Source: Opitutia bacterium (GTDB lineage: Bacteria; Verrucomicrobiota; Verrucomicrobiia; Opitutales; Opitutaceae). Taken from it: a stretch of DNA of 64,000 nucleotides. The position numbers and the translations under genes are program-made. Within the stretch, counting starts at the first letter, position 1; every line of letters starts with the position of its first letter. The notes below the pieces were generated by a model that was not told the DNA's origin, did no database searches, and was given only the letters and a program-made list of their open reading frames with translations. Below, one piece after another: positions 1 through 10,800 of the stretch. The stretch lies in NCBI GenBank assembly GCA_947474365.1, contig CANJIU010000038.1:1-64000 (forward strand). Reading direction: 5' to 3'.

Positions 1-431
1 CCGGGCGGAAAATCATTGTCGACACCTACGGTGGTTGGGGACGCCACGGTGGTGGCGCCTTCTCGGGCAAGGACCCGTCCAAGGTTGATCGTTCCGCGGC
101 CTACATGGGGCGTTGGGTCGCGAAGAACATTGTCGCGGCCGGGCTGGCGACGCATGCCGAAATCCAGTTTGCCTATGCGATCGGGCATCCCCAGCCGGTT
201 TCGGTCCGGGTGGAGACCTTTGGCACGGCCAAACTCGGAGTCTCGGACGAGCAGATCACGGAGGGGGTTCGGAAGATTTTCAGTTTCAAGCCGGCGGACA
301 TCGTCGCGCAGCTTGATCTTTTGCGCCCAATCTACCGCGGGACCACGAATTACGGACATTTTGGCAAGGCGGGGTTGCCTTGGGAGGAAACCAACAAGGC
401 CGCTGCGCTGCGGGCCCTCGTCGTCCGCTGA
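1..431 (+). CDS. metK: S-adenosylmethionine synthetase, C-terminal part (5' end outside window)
   Basis: The window opens inside a reading frame that runs to TGA at 429-431. It encodes about the last 142 residues of MetK, which makes S-adenosylmethionine from methionine and ATP in the cytosol. The visible part has the glycine-rich [19 protein letters not shown] segment, which helps form the active site, and the conserved [11 protein letters not shown] and GHFG stretches. The start and N-terminal domains are missing because of the window edge, so any SAM riboswitch upstream cannot be assessed. ahcY follows after 28 bases on the same strand, so the two probably form a methyl-cycle operon. No frameshift or odd residue is visible. 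Confidence 0.95.
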   Translation, partial: GRKIIVDTYGGWGRHGGGAFSGKDPSKVDRSAAYMGRWVAKNIVAAGLATHAEIQFAYAIGHPQPVSVRVETFGTAKLGVSDEQITEGVRKIFSFKPADIVAQLDLLRPIYRGTTNYGHFGKAGLPWEETNKAAALRALVVR

Positions 432-459
432 GTAACCGGAACTTCAATTAATCAAAGCC

Positions 460-1890
460 ATGCCATCGACTGCGAATTCATCGCCCGCCCACACCGATTT
501 TCACGTCAAAGACCTCGCTCTCGCTGAGTGGGGGCGCAAGGAAATCAACATTGCCGAACACGAAATGCCCGGCCTGATGTCGGTCCGCCGGAAATTCGGG
601 ACGCAAAAGCCGCTGGCCGGCGTTCGCGTCACGGGTTCCTTGCACATGACGATTCAGACTGCCGTGCTGATCGAAACATTAAAGGAACTCGGCGCTGATG
701 TTCGCTGGGCTTCCTGCAACATTTTCTCGACCCAGGACCATGCGGCTGCGGCCATCGCGAAGGCGGGAACGCCGGTTTTTGCCTGGAAGGGAGAAACGCT
801 GGAGGAGTATTGGGACCTGACCCTGAAGGCGGTTTCTTTTCCAGGTGGCAAGGGACCGCAGTTGGTGGTTGACGACGGCGGTGACGTCACCCTGTTGATC
901 CACAAGGGCTGCGAACTCGAAGAGGGCAGCGACTGGGTCAATTCAGCATCCGGTTCGCACGAGGAGCAGGTGATCAAGAATCTCCTGAAGCGCGTACACA
1001 AGGAGGACCCGCTCCGTTGGACGACGATCGCGAAGGAATGGCGCGGTGTCTCTGAGGAGACGACCACGGGAGTCCATCGCCTCTATCAGATGCTGGAAAA
1101 GGGGAAGCTCCGCGTCCCCGCGATCAACGTTAACGATTCGGTCACGAAGTCGAAGTTCGACAATCTCTACGGTTGCCGCGAGTCGCTCGCGGACGGTCTG
1201 AAGCGGGCCACCGATGTGATGATTGCCGGCAAGGTCGCGTGCGTTTGCGGCTACGGCGATGTTGGCAAGGGCTCCGCGCATTCCCTCAAGGGATTTGGTG
1301 CGCGGGTCGTCGTCACGGAAATCGATCCGATCAACGCGTTGCAGGCGGCCATGGAAGGTTTCGAAGTCAACACGATTGAGTCCACGCTCGGCACGGCTGA
1401 CATCTACGTCACGACGACCGGCAATAAGGACATCATCACGCTTGAGCACATGCGGCGGATGAAGGACCAGGCGATCGTCTGCAACATCGGGCATTTCGAC
1501 AATGAGATTCAGGTCGATCGGCTCAACACGTCCGACGCAAAGCGGATCAACGTGAAGCCGCAGTACGATCTTTATACGTTTCCTTCCGGCAACAGCATCT
1601 ACCTTCTGGCCGAGGGCCGGTTGGTGAACCTCGGCTGTGCGACCGGGCATCCGTCGTTCGTCATGTCGAACAGCTTCACCAACCAGACGCTGGCGCAAAT
1701 CGATCTGTGGAAGAACAAGGACACCTACGCCATCGGGGTGTACCGGCTGCCGAAACATCTCGACGAGGAGGTCGCCCGGCTGCATTTGGAAAAAATTGGG
1801 GCGAAGCTGACTCGGCTCACCAAGGAGCAGGCGGAGTACCTCGGTGTTCCCCCTGACGGCCCTTACAAGCCGGAGCACTATCGCTACTGA
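460..1890 (+). CDS. ahcY: Adenosylhomocysteinase
   Basis: AhcY hydrolyses S-adenosylhomocysteine to homocysteine and adenosine and so removes the product inhibitor of methyltransferases. The 476-residue protein has the usual bacterial length and ends in the conserved KPEHYRY tail, which reaches into the neighbouring subunit's NAD site. The NAD-binding loop reads [12 protein letters not shown], and the [17 protein letters not shown] and [10 protein letters not shown] motifs are present. The ATG lies 28 bases after metK, so co-transcription is likely. The gene ends before a strong terminator. A 341-codon open frame on the opposite strand is judged a codon-usage shadow. Confidence 0.98.
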   Translation: MPSTANSSPAHTDFHVKDLALAEWGRKEINIAEHEMPGLMSVRRKFGTQKPLAGVRVTGSLHMTIQTAVLIETLKELGADVRWASCNIFSTQDHAAAAIAKAGTPVFAWKGETLEEYWDLTLKAVSFPGGKGPQLVVDDGGDVTLLIHKGCELEEGSDWVNSASGSHEEQVIKNLLKRVHKEDPLRWTTIAKEWRGVSEETTTGVHRLYQMLEKGKLRVPAINVNDSVTKSKFDNLYGCRESLADGLKRATDVMIAGKVACVCGYGDVGKGSAHSLKGFGARVVVTEIDPINALQAAMEGFEVNTIESTLGTADIYVTTTGNKDIITLEHMRRMKDQAIVCNIGHFDNEIQVDRLNTSDAKRINVKPQYDLYTFPSGNSIYLLAEGRLVNLGCATGHPSFVMSNSFTNQTLAQIDLWKNKDTYAIGVYRLPKHLDEEVARLHLEKIGAKLTRLTKEQAEYLGVPPDGPYKPEHYRY

Positions 1891-1928
1891 GGGTGGATCC
1901 CGGCGGGTTTCGCCCGTTCTAAGCTCGC

Positions 1929-1956
1929 GCCGGCCCTCCCCAGGGCCGGCCTTTTT
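1929..1956 (+). terminator. Rho-independent terminator after ahcY
   Basis: A perfect 9-bp stem (GCCGGCCCT with AGGGCCGGC, 1929-1937 and 1942-1950) closes a CCCC loop and is followed by C and five T. It lies 38 bases past the ahcY stop and just before the end of the convergent histidine kinase gene, so it should end metK-ahcY transcription. Confidence 0.85.
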
Positions 1957-1971
1957 GTATTCAGTCAATAG

Positions 1972-3441
1972 TTACGACGACGGCTGCCGCGGGCGCATCG
2001 CAAAGGGCACGGTGGTGTCACCTTTTTCGTAATCGGTGAGAATCGAAAACCGGAAGGTCGATCCTGCTCCCGGCTTGCTCTCGACCGAGATGGAGCCGCC
2101 CATCAGCTCGCAGAGACGTTTGGAGATGATCAGGCCCAGTCCGGTGCCGCCTCGGCGCCGCTCGGACGAGGAGTCGACCTGGCTGAAAGGCTTGAAAAGC
2201 CGGGTGATTTTCTCCGGCGCAATTCCGATGCCCGTGTCCGTCACGGTGAAAAAGAGCCGGAGGGCGCGGCGGGTGTCGCTCATGCTCACGGGCTCACCCC
2301 GCATGCAGGAAAGCTGGAGGGTGATGCCTCCCTTCTCGGTGAATTTCAGGGCATTGCCGATGAGATTGGTGAGAATTTGCCTCAGCCGGGCCTCGTCGCC
2401 GTTTACGATTACGGGCACGTCTGGACTCGTGCTCGAGGTCAGTGTGAGGGCGGCGGCCCGCGCCCTGGGTTGGAAAAACGCCACGACATCTTCCACGGCG
2501 CGATGGAGCGCGAACGGGGACGATTCGATGCCGATCTTTCCCGCCTCGATCTTTGAAAGGTCGAGAATGTCGGTGATGAGCTTTTCCAGAATTTGCCCGC
2601 TCGACTTGATGATGGCCACCTGCTCCCGCTGTTCGGCGGTGAGCTGGGAGTCGGATAACAGTTGGGCGAAGCCGATCACCCCGTTGATCGGCGTGCGGAT
2701 TTCGTGGCTCACGATGGCCAGAAACTCGCTTTTCGCCCGGTCTGCCGTCTCAGCGGCCTCCTTCGCCTGTACCAGCGCAGCCTCGGCCTCCTTTCGCATC
2801 GTGATGTCGTGGCCAACCGCCTGAAATTCGAGCGTGTTGCCGCGGTCGTCGCGGATTGGGCGTTGAGTCCAAAGCATCCAACGGCGCCCGGTATTTGGCA
2901 GGGCGATCTCCCGTTCGAAGGTGTAGGGTTCGTCGCCGATCGCGGCACCGGGAGAAAACAGGGGGAAATTTTGGCCGATCAGTTCGTTGCGTTTGCGCCC
3001 AAATGCCTGGGAAAAGGCGTTGTTCACGAACGTGAGCTTGCCATCAATCCGATAACGGCAAATCAGGTCCACCTGATCCTCCACGATACCTCGATAGCTT
3101 GCCTCGGTTCGTTGGAGAGTTTGCGCCATTCGTTCGATGTTCCGGGCCAGTCCGATGATTTCATCGTGTTCCGTGTCGTCCGATGGATCATCCGCGCCGG
3201 CCGGCACGTTCGCGCGCAGCGATTGCAGGCGCTGTGTCATTGTCCGATCCCAGACGTATCCGGCCAGCACGAGCAGAACGCATCCAATGATCGCTAGTGT
3301 GATCAAATAGTACGTTGTCCCGAGTCGTTCCCGCAGGTCGTCGTCGTAAACGACCTTGGCCACGACTGCGAGGAGCGCGACAACGAGACTCAGGGCGAGC
3401 GCCAGGATGAAAAACGTCTTGCGTTTCAGGTTCTCGGCCAT
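1972..3441 (-). CDS. Membrane PAS-domain sensor histidine kinase
   Basis: A 489-residue orphan sensor kinase. Two hydrophobic segments at about residues 10-31 and 43-64 anchor it with almost no periplasmic loop between them. A short HAMP-like linker follows, then a PAS domain at about 112-215. The HisKA box has the phospho-acceptor in SHEIRTP (His246). The ATPase domain has its N box around Asn363, the G1 box DTGIGI near 402-407 and the G2 box GTGLGL near 432-437. There is no receiver domain and no adjacent response regulator, so the partner is unknown. The tiny extracytoplasmic loop suggests sensing in the membrane or through the PAS pocket. The ATG at 3441 fits the first membrane segment. 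Confidence 0.9.
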   Translation of the reverse strand: MAENLKRKTFFILALALSLVVALLAVVAKVVYDDDLRERLGTTYYLITLAIIGCVLLVLAGYVWDRTMTQRLQSLRANVPAGADDPSDDTEHDEIIGLARNIERMAQTLQRTEASYRGIVEDQVDLICRYRIDGKLTFVNNAFSQAFGRKRNELIGQNFPLFSPGAAIGDEPYTFEREIALPNTGRRWMLWTQRPIRDDRGNTLEFQAVGHDITMRKEAEAALVQAKEAAETADRAKSEFLAIVSHEIRTPINGVIGFAQLLSDSQLTAEQREQVAIIKSSGQILEKLITDILDLSKIEAGKIGIESSPFALHRAVEDVVAFFQPRARAAALTLTSSTSPDVPVIVNGDEARLRQILTNLIGNALKFTEKGGITLQLSCMRGEPVSMSDTRRALRLFFTVTDTGIGIAPEKITRLFKPFSQVDSSSERRRGGTGLGLIISKRLCELMGGSISVESKPGAGSTFRFSILTDYEKGDTTVPFAMRPRQPSS

Positions 3442-3608
3442 GGACAGGGGAGAAATGCTCGCAGTGCCGGCCGAAGTCTAACAAAAAGGCCATTTTCGCC
3501 AGCTTGGCTGCGCTTTGCACCGGGCCAACCGCGCATGGAGCCATTTCCGCTGGAATCTCGCTTCCGTTTTTAGGAAAACCTCGCACCATCCTTCGCCCAA
3601 ACCATTCT

Positions 3609-4427
3609 GTGAGCCAATCTGACAACAACCAAGACAACCCCAATCTCTCGGCGGAAGCCACGCCTCCTGCCCGGGAAAAGCCGATGGGCTTTTGGGACCA
3701 TCTTGAGGAGTTGCGCGGTACAATTATCAAGAGCCTTGCGGCGTTCGTGATCTGCGCCGTCTTGGTCGGCATATTCGCCACGGAATTCAATCAGGCGTTG
3801 CTTTGGCCGCTCCATCATGTGGCAAAGGACTATCCCAGCGTGGATTTCCGTCTCGGGACACTCTCGATCATGGAGGTGTTCAACATGGTGATCCAGATGT
3901 GCGTGTTTGGGGGACTGATGCTCGCCTCGCCTTTCATCCTGTTTTTTGTCGGCCAGTTCGTCTCCCCGGCGCTGACGGAACGTGAGATGAAGGCCGTTCT
4001 CCCACTCTGTATTTCGGCCCTTGTGCTTTTTCTGATCGGTGCCGCCTTCAGTTTTTTTCTGCTCATGCCCAGCACCATCCGGGTGGCGGTCGAATTAAGC
4101 ACCGCCTTTGAACTGGAAAATCGTTGGACGGCGGGAAACTACTTTAACACTCTCACGTGGCTGGTACTCGGCTCCGGCGGCGTTTTCGAGTTTCCGCTGG
4201 TGATTGTCCTCCTCGTCTGGCTCGGAATCATGTCGACGGCGTTTTTGCGGAAATACCGCCGCCACGCGGTGGTGGTCATTTTTATCATCGCCGCAATTGT
4301 CACTCCCACGCCTGACCCGTTTACCCAGACGATTTTTGCGCTGCCACTGTACGGACTTTACGAAATTGCGATTCTTGTATCATCACGCATCGAGAAGAAA
4401 CGCGCGGTCCGGCTCAAGACCCTGTGA
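3609..4427 (+). CDS. tatC: Twin-arginine translocase subunit TatC
   Basis: TatC is the multi-pass inner-membrane receptor that recognises twin-arginine signal peptides of folded exported proteins. The product has the family's N-terminal MGFWDHLEELR motif, six hydrophobic segments and the conserved TPTPDPFTQ stretch before the last helices. I place the start at GTG 3609 (protein VSQSDNNQ..., 272 residues). The frame is open back to an ATG at 3504, but the added residues look like translated upstream sequence. tatA and tatB are not beside it, so they must lie elsewhere. The gene diverges from the histidine kinase across a gap of about 167 bases. Confidence 0.95.
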   Translation: MSQSDNNQDNPNLSAEATPPAREKPMGFWDHLEELRGTIIKSLAAFVICAVLVGIFATEFNQALLWPLHHVAKDYPSVDFRLGTLSIMEVFNMVIQMCVFGGLMLASPFILFFVGQFVSPALTEREMKAVLPLCISALVLFLIGAAFSFFLLMPSTIRVAVELSTAFELENRWTAGNYFNTLTWLVLGSGGVFEFPLVIVLLVWLGIMSTAFLRKYRRHAVVVIFIIAAIVTPTPDPFTQTIFALPLYGLYEIAILVSSRIEKKRAVRLKTL

Positions 4428-4524
4428 ACGCGGGGACGGTCCGGATCTCGTGGTGGGGTAATGTAATTCCGGGTTCCGCAGCAGATGGCCAAATTTTGAA
4501 CTCTGTTGCGGCCCACCGCAACGG

Positions 4525-5295
4525 TCACATTCCTTTTTTGACGAAGGCGATGTCGCTGCTGTTGTCCTTGATTCGAATGGTTTTCTGGCCCTGGGAATCC
4601 TTGCCGATGTAATCGATGCTCGCCGCCACCAGCACGGGCATGTTTTTCCGAATATCTCGGCTCTCGCCTTCACTGGTGACGTCCACCGTCCAAACTTCCT
4701 GTAACGGGCGGCCTTCGGCCTGTTCCTTGTTTTCCCGCGCGGAAAGCTTGAGGTACTTCTCATACACCACGACAGTCACGACGTATTCGCGAAAGCCGGC
4801 AAATTCAGTCGTCGGCGGATCCTGTACGGTGATGGTTTGATAGACCGGCCGGCCTTGTGAATCCGTGCCGACCTGAACCCGCTCCGTCCGAATCTGACCG
4901 GGAATGGTGATGTATACGGGTTCGGAGACCGTTTCCCGCCGCATTTGGGGCGGGCCGACGCCGTAATCCAGGTCCACGACAATGTCGGGCTTGGTGTTTA
5001 GCGGGGCCTCGTACATCCCTTTTCCGGAGAGCGCCGTCTTGACCATGTTCGCGGCCTCCTTGTACCGAAGCGAATCATCCGCCACGAGTGGATTGCGGTT
5101 CTTTATCTCGTACGAAATCCCGCTTTCAGCTTTGGGTTTGGCGAGGGAATCGACCTTTACCTCGTAGCTTGAGGCGCATCCAGAGAGGAGCAAAACTGCC
5201 GCGACGAGCGTTGCCTTGGTTGGAAATCGGGACGGGCTGTTCGAGCGTGACGTCGAATCCGATGGGTTGTCGGTATTCATGGGAATAGTGCGCAA
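4525..5295 (-). CDS. Putative exported lipoprotein of unknown function
   Basis: A 256-residue protein with a hydrophobic stretch ending in the lipobox LLLSG-Cys40, which predicts signal peptidase II cleavage and lipid anchoring. The N-region before it is unusually long and polar, so the start may be internal; Met6 (5280) is one alternative. The mature part is mostly beta-prone and has no cysteine or catalytic motif I can identify. It resembles in style small lipoproteins of the DUF4136 kind, but I cannot confirm that. The gene is convergent with tatC. Upstream on the same strand, 122 bases away, is a small membrane protein gene. Confidence 0.7.
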   Translation of the reverse strand: MRTIPMNTDNPSDSTSRSNSPSRFPTKATLVAAVLLLSGCASSYEVKVDSLAKPKAESGISYEIKNRNPLVADDSLRYKEAANMVKTALSGKGMYEAPLNTKPDIVVDLDYGVGPPQMRRETVSEPVYITIPGQIRTERVQVGTDSQGRPVYQTITVQDPPTTEFAGFREYVVTVVVYEKYLKLSARENKEQAEGRPLQEVWTVDVTSEGESRDIRKNMPVLVAASIDYIGKDSQGQKTIRIKDNSSDIAFVKKGM

Positions 5296-5417
5296 TCATA
5301 ATGCATCAAACGCGCTTGGCAAATCGAAGCACGCTCCTGCTCCCAGTTCGTTTGGACCGGAAACGTTCGAGTCACGTTGGTCCGAACATAAGTCGGACCG
5401 GTTCCATCTGCTGACGC

Positions 5418-5657
5418 CTACTTCTGACGGTCGGCAAGCTGGGCGCGAAGCACAACCCGGAACATCTGGATACAAAGCCAGAAAACCCCTGACATACAGG
5501 CTGAACACAGTACACCCCAAAGCCGAATCATGCGGGGGTCGTTCGATGGAACGTGCGGCGAGACGAGCGTGTAGATGAACAGGAAGAACGCGAGCACCAG
5601 CACCGCGTCGACCGCGAGACTGGCGGGTGAGGTGAACTTCGTTTCCGGCTGGGACAT
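5418..5657 (-). CDS. Small two-helix membrane protein, unknown function
   Basis: Encodes about 79 residues from the Met at 5657; the frame is open to a further ATG at 5693, which would add 12 residues. Two hydrophobic segments (beginning AVDAVLVLAFFLFIY and LWGVLCSACMSGVFW) are joined by a short polar loop, and the tail is basic. I do not recognise a family. Two membrane helices in an otherwise plausible frame support a real gene, but length and lack of homology keep confidence moderate. Confidence 0.5.
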   Translation of the reverse strand: MSQPETKFTSPASLAVDAVLVLAFFLFIYTLVSPHVPSNDPRMIRLWGVLCSACMSGVFWLCIQMFRVVLRAQLADRQK

Positions 5658-5765
5658 TTTGGGAAGGAGACTGACATTCGGCCTCGTGTCCACGGAAAAT
5701 TTTATTTCGAAACCAAGTCTCGCACCGATCGTCTTTCTTGCATAGCTTTTGCTTCAAGATTGTCT

Positions 5766-6479
5766 ATGGCCCGGAATCTCTCGCCAGTAGCGCACCATCA
5801 AACGAGCACGGTACGGCAACTTAAGCTGTTGGTGCTCCTGTTGATTCTTTCCAATTTGGGGTTAGGGGGACTTAGCTTTTACCTCCTACGCAAGACTGAC
5901 CGCACCTATTCCGGTCTGATCGATCAATCCGTTCCGGTTTTGAACGACCTTCAGGCGCTGACGGCAAACGCCGTTGAGGCGATGCGAGGAACGAACGGTT
6001 CTCTGTTTGGGGAAACCGCAGAGAAACGTACGGCCGCCGCGCAGCGTGCCCGCCGAGACGTCGCGGAGGACTTGGAATTGCGGACGAAGCTGCTCCGTGC
6101 CCCGTGGATGGGGAACGGTCGGGTTGCGCAGGCCGAATTGCAGTCCTTGGGCGATCGGTTCAGCGATTCCGCCCGGGAATTGATCGGCCTGCTTGAGGCC
6201 GGACGTATGGCCGAGGCTACGCGCTACCGTGAAGATATTGTTAGGGGCCTCTTTGAGCGCTACATCGTGGTCATCACCAAGTCCGCTGACCTCGTCCAGG
6301 ATGAGAGTCTCCGCCTGAGCGGCACTCTCACGGACAATACCGATCACATGTCCAACCTGGTGTTGGGAATCGCCAGTTGGCCTGTCTTGCTCCTTGGCGG
6401 GTTGCTGGTTTTGACCGCGGGGTTTGTGGTCGTCTTGATGATTCTTTTTCGCGGGCGGGAAATGAACGACGTGCCGTAG
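5766..6479 (+). CDS. Membrane protein with chemoreceptor-like four-helix sensor region, no output domain
   Basis: A 237-residue protein from ATG 5766; a TTG at 5760 is in frame. It has one N-terminal membrane helix (about residues 22-42), an extracytoplasmic alpha-helical region of about 150 residues, and a second membrane helix near the C-terminus. This layout matches the 4HB_MCP ligand-binding module of chemoreceptors and some kinases. However, only about 10 residues follow the last helix, so HAMP, signalling and kinase domains are all absent. It may be a scaffold or sensor acting on a partner. A histidine kinase lies about 2.3 kb away, but no direct link is visible. Confidence 0.65.
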   Translation: MARNLSPVAHHQTSTVRQLKLLVLLLILSNLGLGGLSFYLLRKTDRTYSGLIDQSVPVLNDLQALTANAVEAMRGTNGSLFGETAEKRTAAAQRARRDVAEDLELRTKLLRAPWMGNGRVAQAELQSLGDRFSDSARELIGLLEAGRMAEATRYREDIVRGLFERYIVVITKSADLVQDESLRLSGTLTDNTDHMSNLVLGIASWPVLLLGGLLVLTAGFVVVLMILFRGREMNDVP

Positions 6480-6487
6480 GGCCTCGG

Positions 6488-7675
6488 TCAACGGCTTGGT
6501 GCAATCGAACTCAGGGCCGAGTTCTGAAAGCATCGCCGCACCTCGCTCGCGTCACTGTTGGGGAAATTTGACCGCTGCACCATGAGGAGATAGGCCACTC
6601 CTTTGACCGGGTCGATCCAGGCCTGAGTTCCCCACGCACCGCCATGGCCGAAAGAGCCGGGCGAGAGGGACTCGGCCGCCCCGGCATGGGGAGTGCGGAG
6701 GATGCACGTGCCGATCCCCCAGCCATAGTTCTTCCCAAATTTGTCCCGGAAGAATCCACATTCAAGGTCACTGGTTTGGACTGACGTCATCGCGGCAAAG
6801 GCGGTGGCACTCAAATAGCGCCGCCCTTGCAGTGACCCGCGGTTGAGGAGCATCTGGCAAAAACGAGCATAGTCATTGGGTGTGGAGTAGAGACCCCCGT
6901 TGCCCTGGGGCGGATGGTGGCGGGCGCCAAATTCTGTACGGACGGGAGCGGGTTCCAACCTGCCAGTCTCCTGGTTTTTCGCGTAGCCGGTGGCCAGTCG
7001 CTCCTTCTGCTTTTTCGTGGGATAAAACGTGGTGTCCTTCATTCCCAAGGGATCGAAGAGGCGCTGCTGGAGGAACACATCAAACGAGACGCCGCTGACA
7101 ATTTCGACGATGCGCCCGGCGAGGTTGATGCCGGATTGCGTGTATTTCCATTTTTCTCCCGGTTCGTATTGCATTGGTGCCGCCAGCCAGATGGGAACGA
7201 GATCGGCGAGCGTTCGGGCGTTGCGGGCTGCCTCGCCGCCGGCTTCCCCTAGCCCGGAGGTGTGGGTCAGGATTTGGGTCAACGTGAGGTTGGCCGGTTT
7301 GCCCGACGGAGTTTTCAAGTGGGCAAATTCCGGGAGGTATTTCGCCACGGGATCCGCAATGTTCAATTTTCCCTCGTCCTGCAGCATCATCACCGCGACG
7401 CCGGTGATGGGCTTCGTCATCGACGCGATCCAGAACAGGGAGTCGGGTGCGACGGGTGTTTTCGCGGCAATGTTGGCATAGCCGTTGGCACTGAGATGAA
7501 GGATTCGTTCAGGGGAGAGGACAATGGTCACCGCGCCGGCGATCTCGTCTTGGGCAATCACCCGGTCCATCGCGGCCCCAATTTCGGGACGGCGGGGGGG
7601 CGCGGAAAGGAGCGTCGGGCTGGAAAAGGAAACGAGGGCGAGAATCGCTACTCGAAGAATGGGGTCGATGGTCAT
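6488..7675 (-). CDS. Exported serine hydrolase of the beta-lactamase/class C family
   Basis: The 395-residue protein begins with a hydrophobic signal peptide cleaved probably after LLSA. The penicillin-binding SxxK motif is Ser85-Met-Thr-Lys88, the second motif reads YTQ at about 178-180 (family consensus YxN), and GHGG is the third. These enzymes (EstB-like esterases, D-aminopeptidases, class C beta-lactamase relatives) use an acyl-serine mechanism in the periplasm or at the surface. The substrate cannot be read from sequence. The Gln in place of Asn in motif two argues against a true beta-lactamase. The gene is convergent with the four-helix sensor gene, 8 bases away, and divergent from smc. 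Confidence 0.9.
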   Translation of the reverse strand: MTIDPILRVAILALVSFSSPTLLSAPPRRPEIGAAMDRVIAQDEIAGAVTIVLSPERILHLSANGYANIAAKTPVAPDSLFWIASMTKPITGVAVMMLQDEGKLNIADPVAKYLPEFAHLKTPSGKPANLTLTQILTHTSGLGEAGGEAARNARTLADLVPIWLAAPMQYEPGEKWKYTQSGINLAGRIVEIVSGVSFDVFLQQRLFDPLGMKDTTFYPTKKQKERLATGYAKNQETGRLEPAPVRTEFGARHHPPQGNGGLYSTPNDYARFCQMLLNRGSLQGRRYLSATAFAAMTSVQTSDLECGFFRDKFGKNYGWGIGTCILRTPHAGAAESLSPGSFGHGGAWGTQAWIDPVKGVAYLLMVQRSNFPNSDASEVRRCFQNSALSSIAPSR

Positions 7676-7890
7676 AAACAGGTTGGGCTTGCCAAGTTGG
7701 AGGGACCGTGGAGGGGACCGTCAAGCCGCGCCACCGGAAGGGCAGCTGCGGGGAGCCACGATCGACGGTTGGGCCGCCCGTCGGTCCGTCTGTCAGGCTG
7801 ATCCGGCGTTCGGGGCGTTGTGAACAACCTTTCCGGTTTTTCCATTGCGGGTCGCAGATGCCGCCCTTCAATCGGCCGTTCCAATCCTGC

Positions 7891-10800
7891 ATGTATCTCA
7901 AGGCGCTCAAGCTCCACGGCTTTAAAAGCTTCGCGGACCCCACCACACTTCGCTTCGAACCTGGCGTCACCGCCGTCGTCGGTCCGAACGGCTGCGGGAA
8001 GTCGAACATCGCCGATTCCATCCGCTGGGTGCTCGGTGAGCAGAGCGCGAAGGCCCTGCGCGGCGGTAAGATGCAAGACGTGATTTTCGAGGGCGCCGAT
8101 ACGCGGAAGCCCGCCCAACTCTGCGAAGTTTCCCTTCTCCTCACCGATTGCGAGAAACAGCTCGGCAGCGAATTTCACGAAATTGAAATCATGCGGCGGG
8201 TCCATCGCGACGGTCAGAGCGAGTACGCGTTCAATGGACAGCCGTGCCGCCTCAAGGACATTCAAAAGCTTTTCATGGACACCGGCATCGGCCGGACGAG
8301 CTATTCCATCATGGCCCAGGGCCAGATTGATCAGATTCTTTCCTCGAAGCCGGAGGAGCGGCGGGCGGTTTTTGAAGAGGCCGCGGGCATCACCAAGTAC
8401 AAGTCGCAGCGACGCGAAGCACTGCAGAAGCTTTCGCTCACCGACCAGAACATGGCACGGGTGGCCGATGTCATTGGAGAGGTTTCCCGCCAAATTGGGA
8501 GCCTGCGCCGGCAGGCGTCCAAGGCGATGCGTTACAAGCGGCTCAACCACCGGTTGCGCCATCTGGCCCTCGCTTGGAGCGGTTTTCACCATGCGCAGCT
8601 GACCGCCACGCTCGCCGAGCTCGAGGCGAAGGTGGCCTCGCTTCGGGCCGAGGCCAATGCGCGTCGGACCAATTTGGAGACGCAGGAGGGTGCATTGGCA
8701 GAAAAGCGATCGTATCGCAGCCGGCTCAACCAGCGCGTGCAGGATGCGCAGCAGGCAGTATTTGATCTTCGTTCACAAAAGGAGGCGGCGGAGAACGCGG
8801 CCAATCTGGCGCAGATCAAGCGCAGTGGTCTTGAGGATCGACTGGCTTCTTCTCGCAGCAATCTCGGTGAAGTCGAGATGCAGCTGCGCGAGGTGGCTGC
8901 CCAGGTCGACACCGGCGCGACCGACAAGCAGCTCCAGCTCGAATTGCTCGGTGGCAGCGATGCGGTGTTTCAGCAGCGCAATCGCGAGCTTTCGATTGTC
9001 GAAGGGGAGCTCACGCGGTTCGAGCAGGAGCTCAATCAATCGCGATTCCAGCTGCTGCAATTGGAGAGCACTGTCGCGCGACTCCGGACTGATTGTTCGG
9101 GCTACGAGGTCGATCAAAAGACCAGCGTGCACAAGCATGACTCGGTCGCGCAGGAAATCGAAGGTGTGCGTCAGCAATTATCGGCCGCCGGTCAGCTTGC
9201 CGCCGAGACGGACGCCCGCGCCGAGGAGGCGACTGCGGAGAAATCCCGGGCCAGCAGTGAGATCGTCACGGCGCAGCAGACCATCACCGACCTGACGCGG
9301 GAATTTCGTGAGGCACAACGCAAGCTACAGGAAATCGACCGTCAGCTGGCCCAGCGGACCGCCCGGCTTCGTTTGCTGCAGCAATTGCAGGAAAAATGGG
9401 AAGGATTCGGCGAAGGTGCGAAGGCGGTCTTGCAGGGGCGGCTGGAGGCCGCGTTGCAGGGCGCTGCCGTCACCCCCATCACGCAGGGGCTGGCGGTGAA
9501 GCCGGAGTTTGGCAAGGCGGTCGAGGCCATCCTCGGCTCTGCCGCTGAGGCGATCAGCGTCAGCGAGCTGTCGACCGCGCGCCGGATTCTTGCGCAGCTT
9601 GAGGCGGAGCAAATCGGCTCGGCGGTGCTGCGGGTAACCGAATTTGGTCTGCGGACCGAAGGGCATTTCGAGCTGCCGGCTGGTCTCGTACCGGCGGCGG
9701 AGGCCGTGAGCGACACTGACGCGGCTCATCCGGCGCTCGGCGTCTTGCGGGAATCTTACGTCGCCGACGACCTCGACTCGTTCCTGGAATTTTGGAAGGC
9801 GAACCCCGGGTTTGGGTTTCTGGCGGTGGCCACACGCAAGGGCGATCTCGTCGATCGGCGCGGACTGGTTTATGGCGGCTTCCACAGCAGCAAGCGCGCG
9901 GCCCACAGCATCGTGCAGCGCGAGATCGATCTGCGGGAGACGGCGAAGGCGCTGGCCGATGACCAGAAGGCGCATGATGAACAGAAGGCTGTGATCGAAA
10001 GTCTCAACCTGCGGCTCGCCGAGGCGGAACAGACGCTCGAACAGCGCCGTTCGGACGTCCTGACGGCGACACAGGCGCTCGCTTCGGTGCAGGCGGAGCA
10101 ACGCAACGCGCGCCGCAATGTCGAGGATGTGGGCAACCGGCTCAACCGGATGGAAGGCGAGTTGGCGTCGCTTGAGCATGCGCGCAACGAGGCGCATGCC
10201 CGTTGGGAAAAAGCTCAGATTGGGCTGGGCGAGGCCGATGCCGCGGCGACGACGCATCGGGAAAAGATCCGCCAGCTTGAGACGCGTATCGTTGAGTTTC
10301 GAACAGATCGGGACATGAAGCGCGAGACGCTGGCGCAGGCCCGCCTTGAGTTGGCCGAGCGCCGGCAAAAGGTCGAGGTCATCGACCGCGGACTCGGCGA
10401 GATGGAGCGGCGCCGCCAGCAGTTGAGTGAATTACTCGTGCAACGGCAGACCGAGATCGAGTCTTGGACGGAGCAGACCGGTGAGTTGGAGCGGACTTCG
10501 GAGGAGCAGCGGTCGCGTGCCTCGCAACTAGCGGAGACTTTTGTGGTCGCGCAGGAACAGGTGGAAAAAATCCGCATCGAACTTGTCGACATTGAGCGAG
10601 AGATCAACGGACTCGAGTCGGCGCAGCATGCGGTCCGCGACGAAGCCGAGACAGCGCATGAGGACCTGAGCTCCCATGAAGTGAAGCTGGCGGAGAACCG
10701 GCAGCGCGCGCAGTTCCTGCAGGAGGAGGTCACGCGGGAATTCCAGACCGACGTCTCACTGGTCGAATGGAAACTTCAGCTCTGGCGCTCGGACGACGAA

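Noticed and set aside
943-1968. A 341-codon minus-strand frame opposite ahcY
   Set aside because: ahcY is unmistakable on the plus strand, and the opposite translation is basic, low in hydrophobic structure and free of family motifs, as expected for a GC-rich shadow.
7708-7890. The 61-codon upstream extension of smc
   Set aside because: The family N-terminus begins at MYLKALKLHGFKSF (7891), and the extension has no homology.
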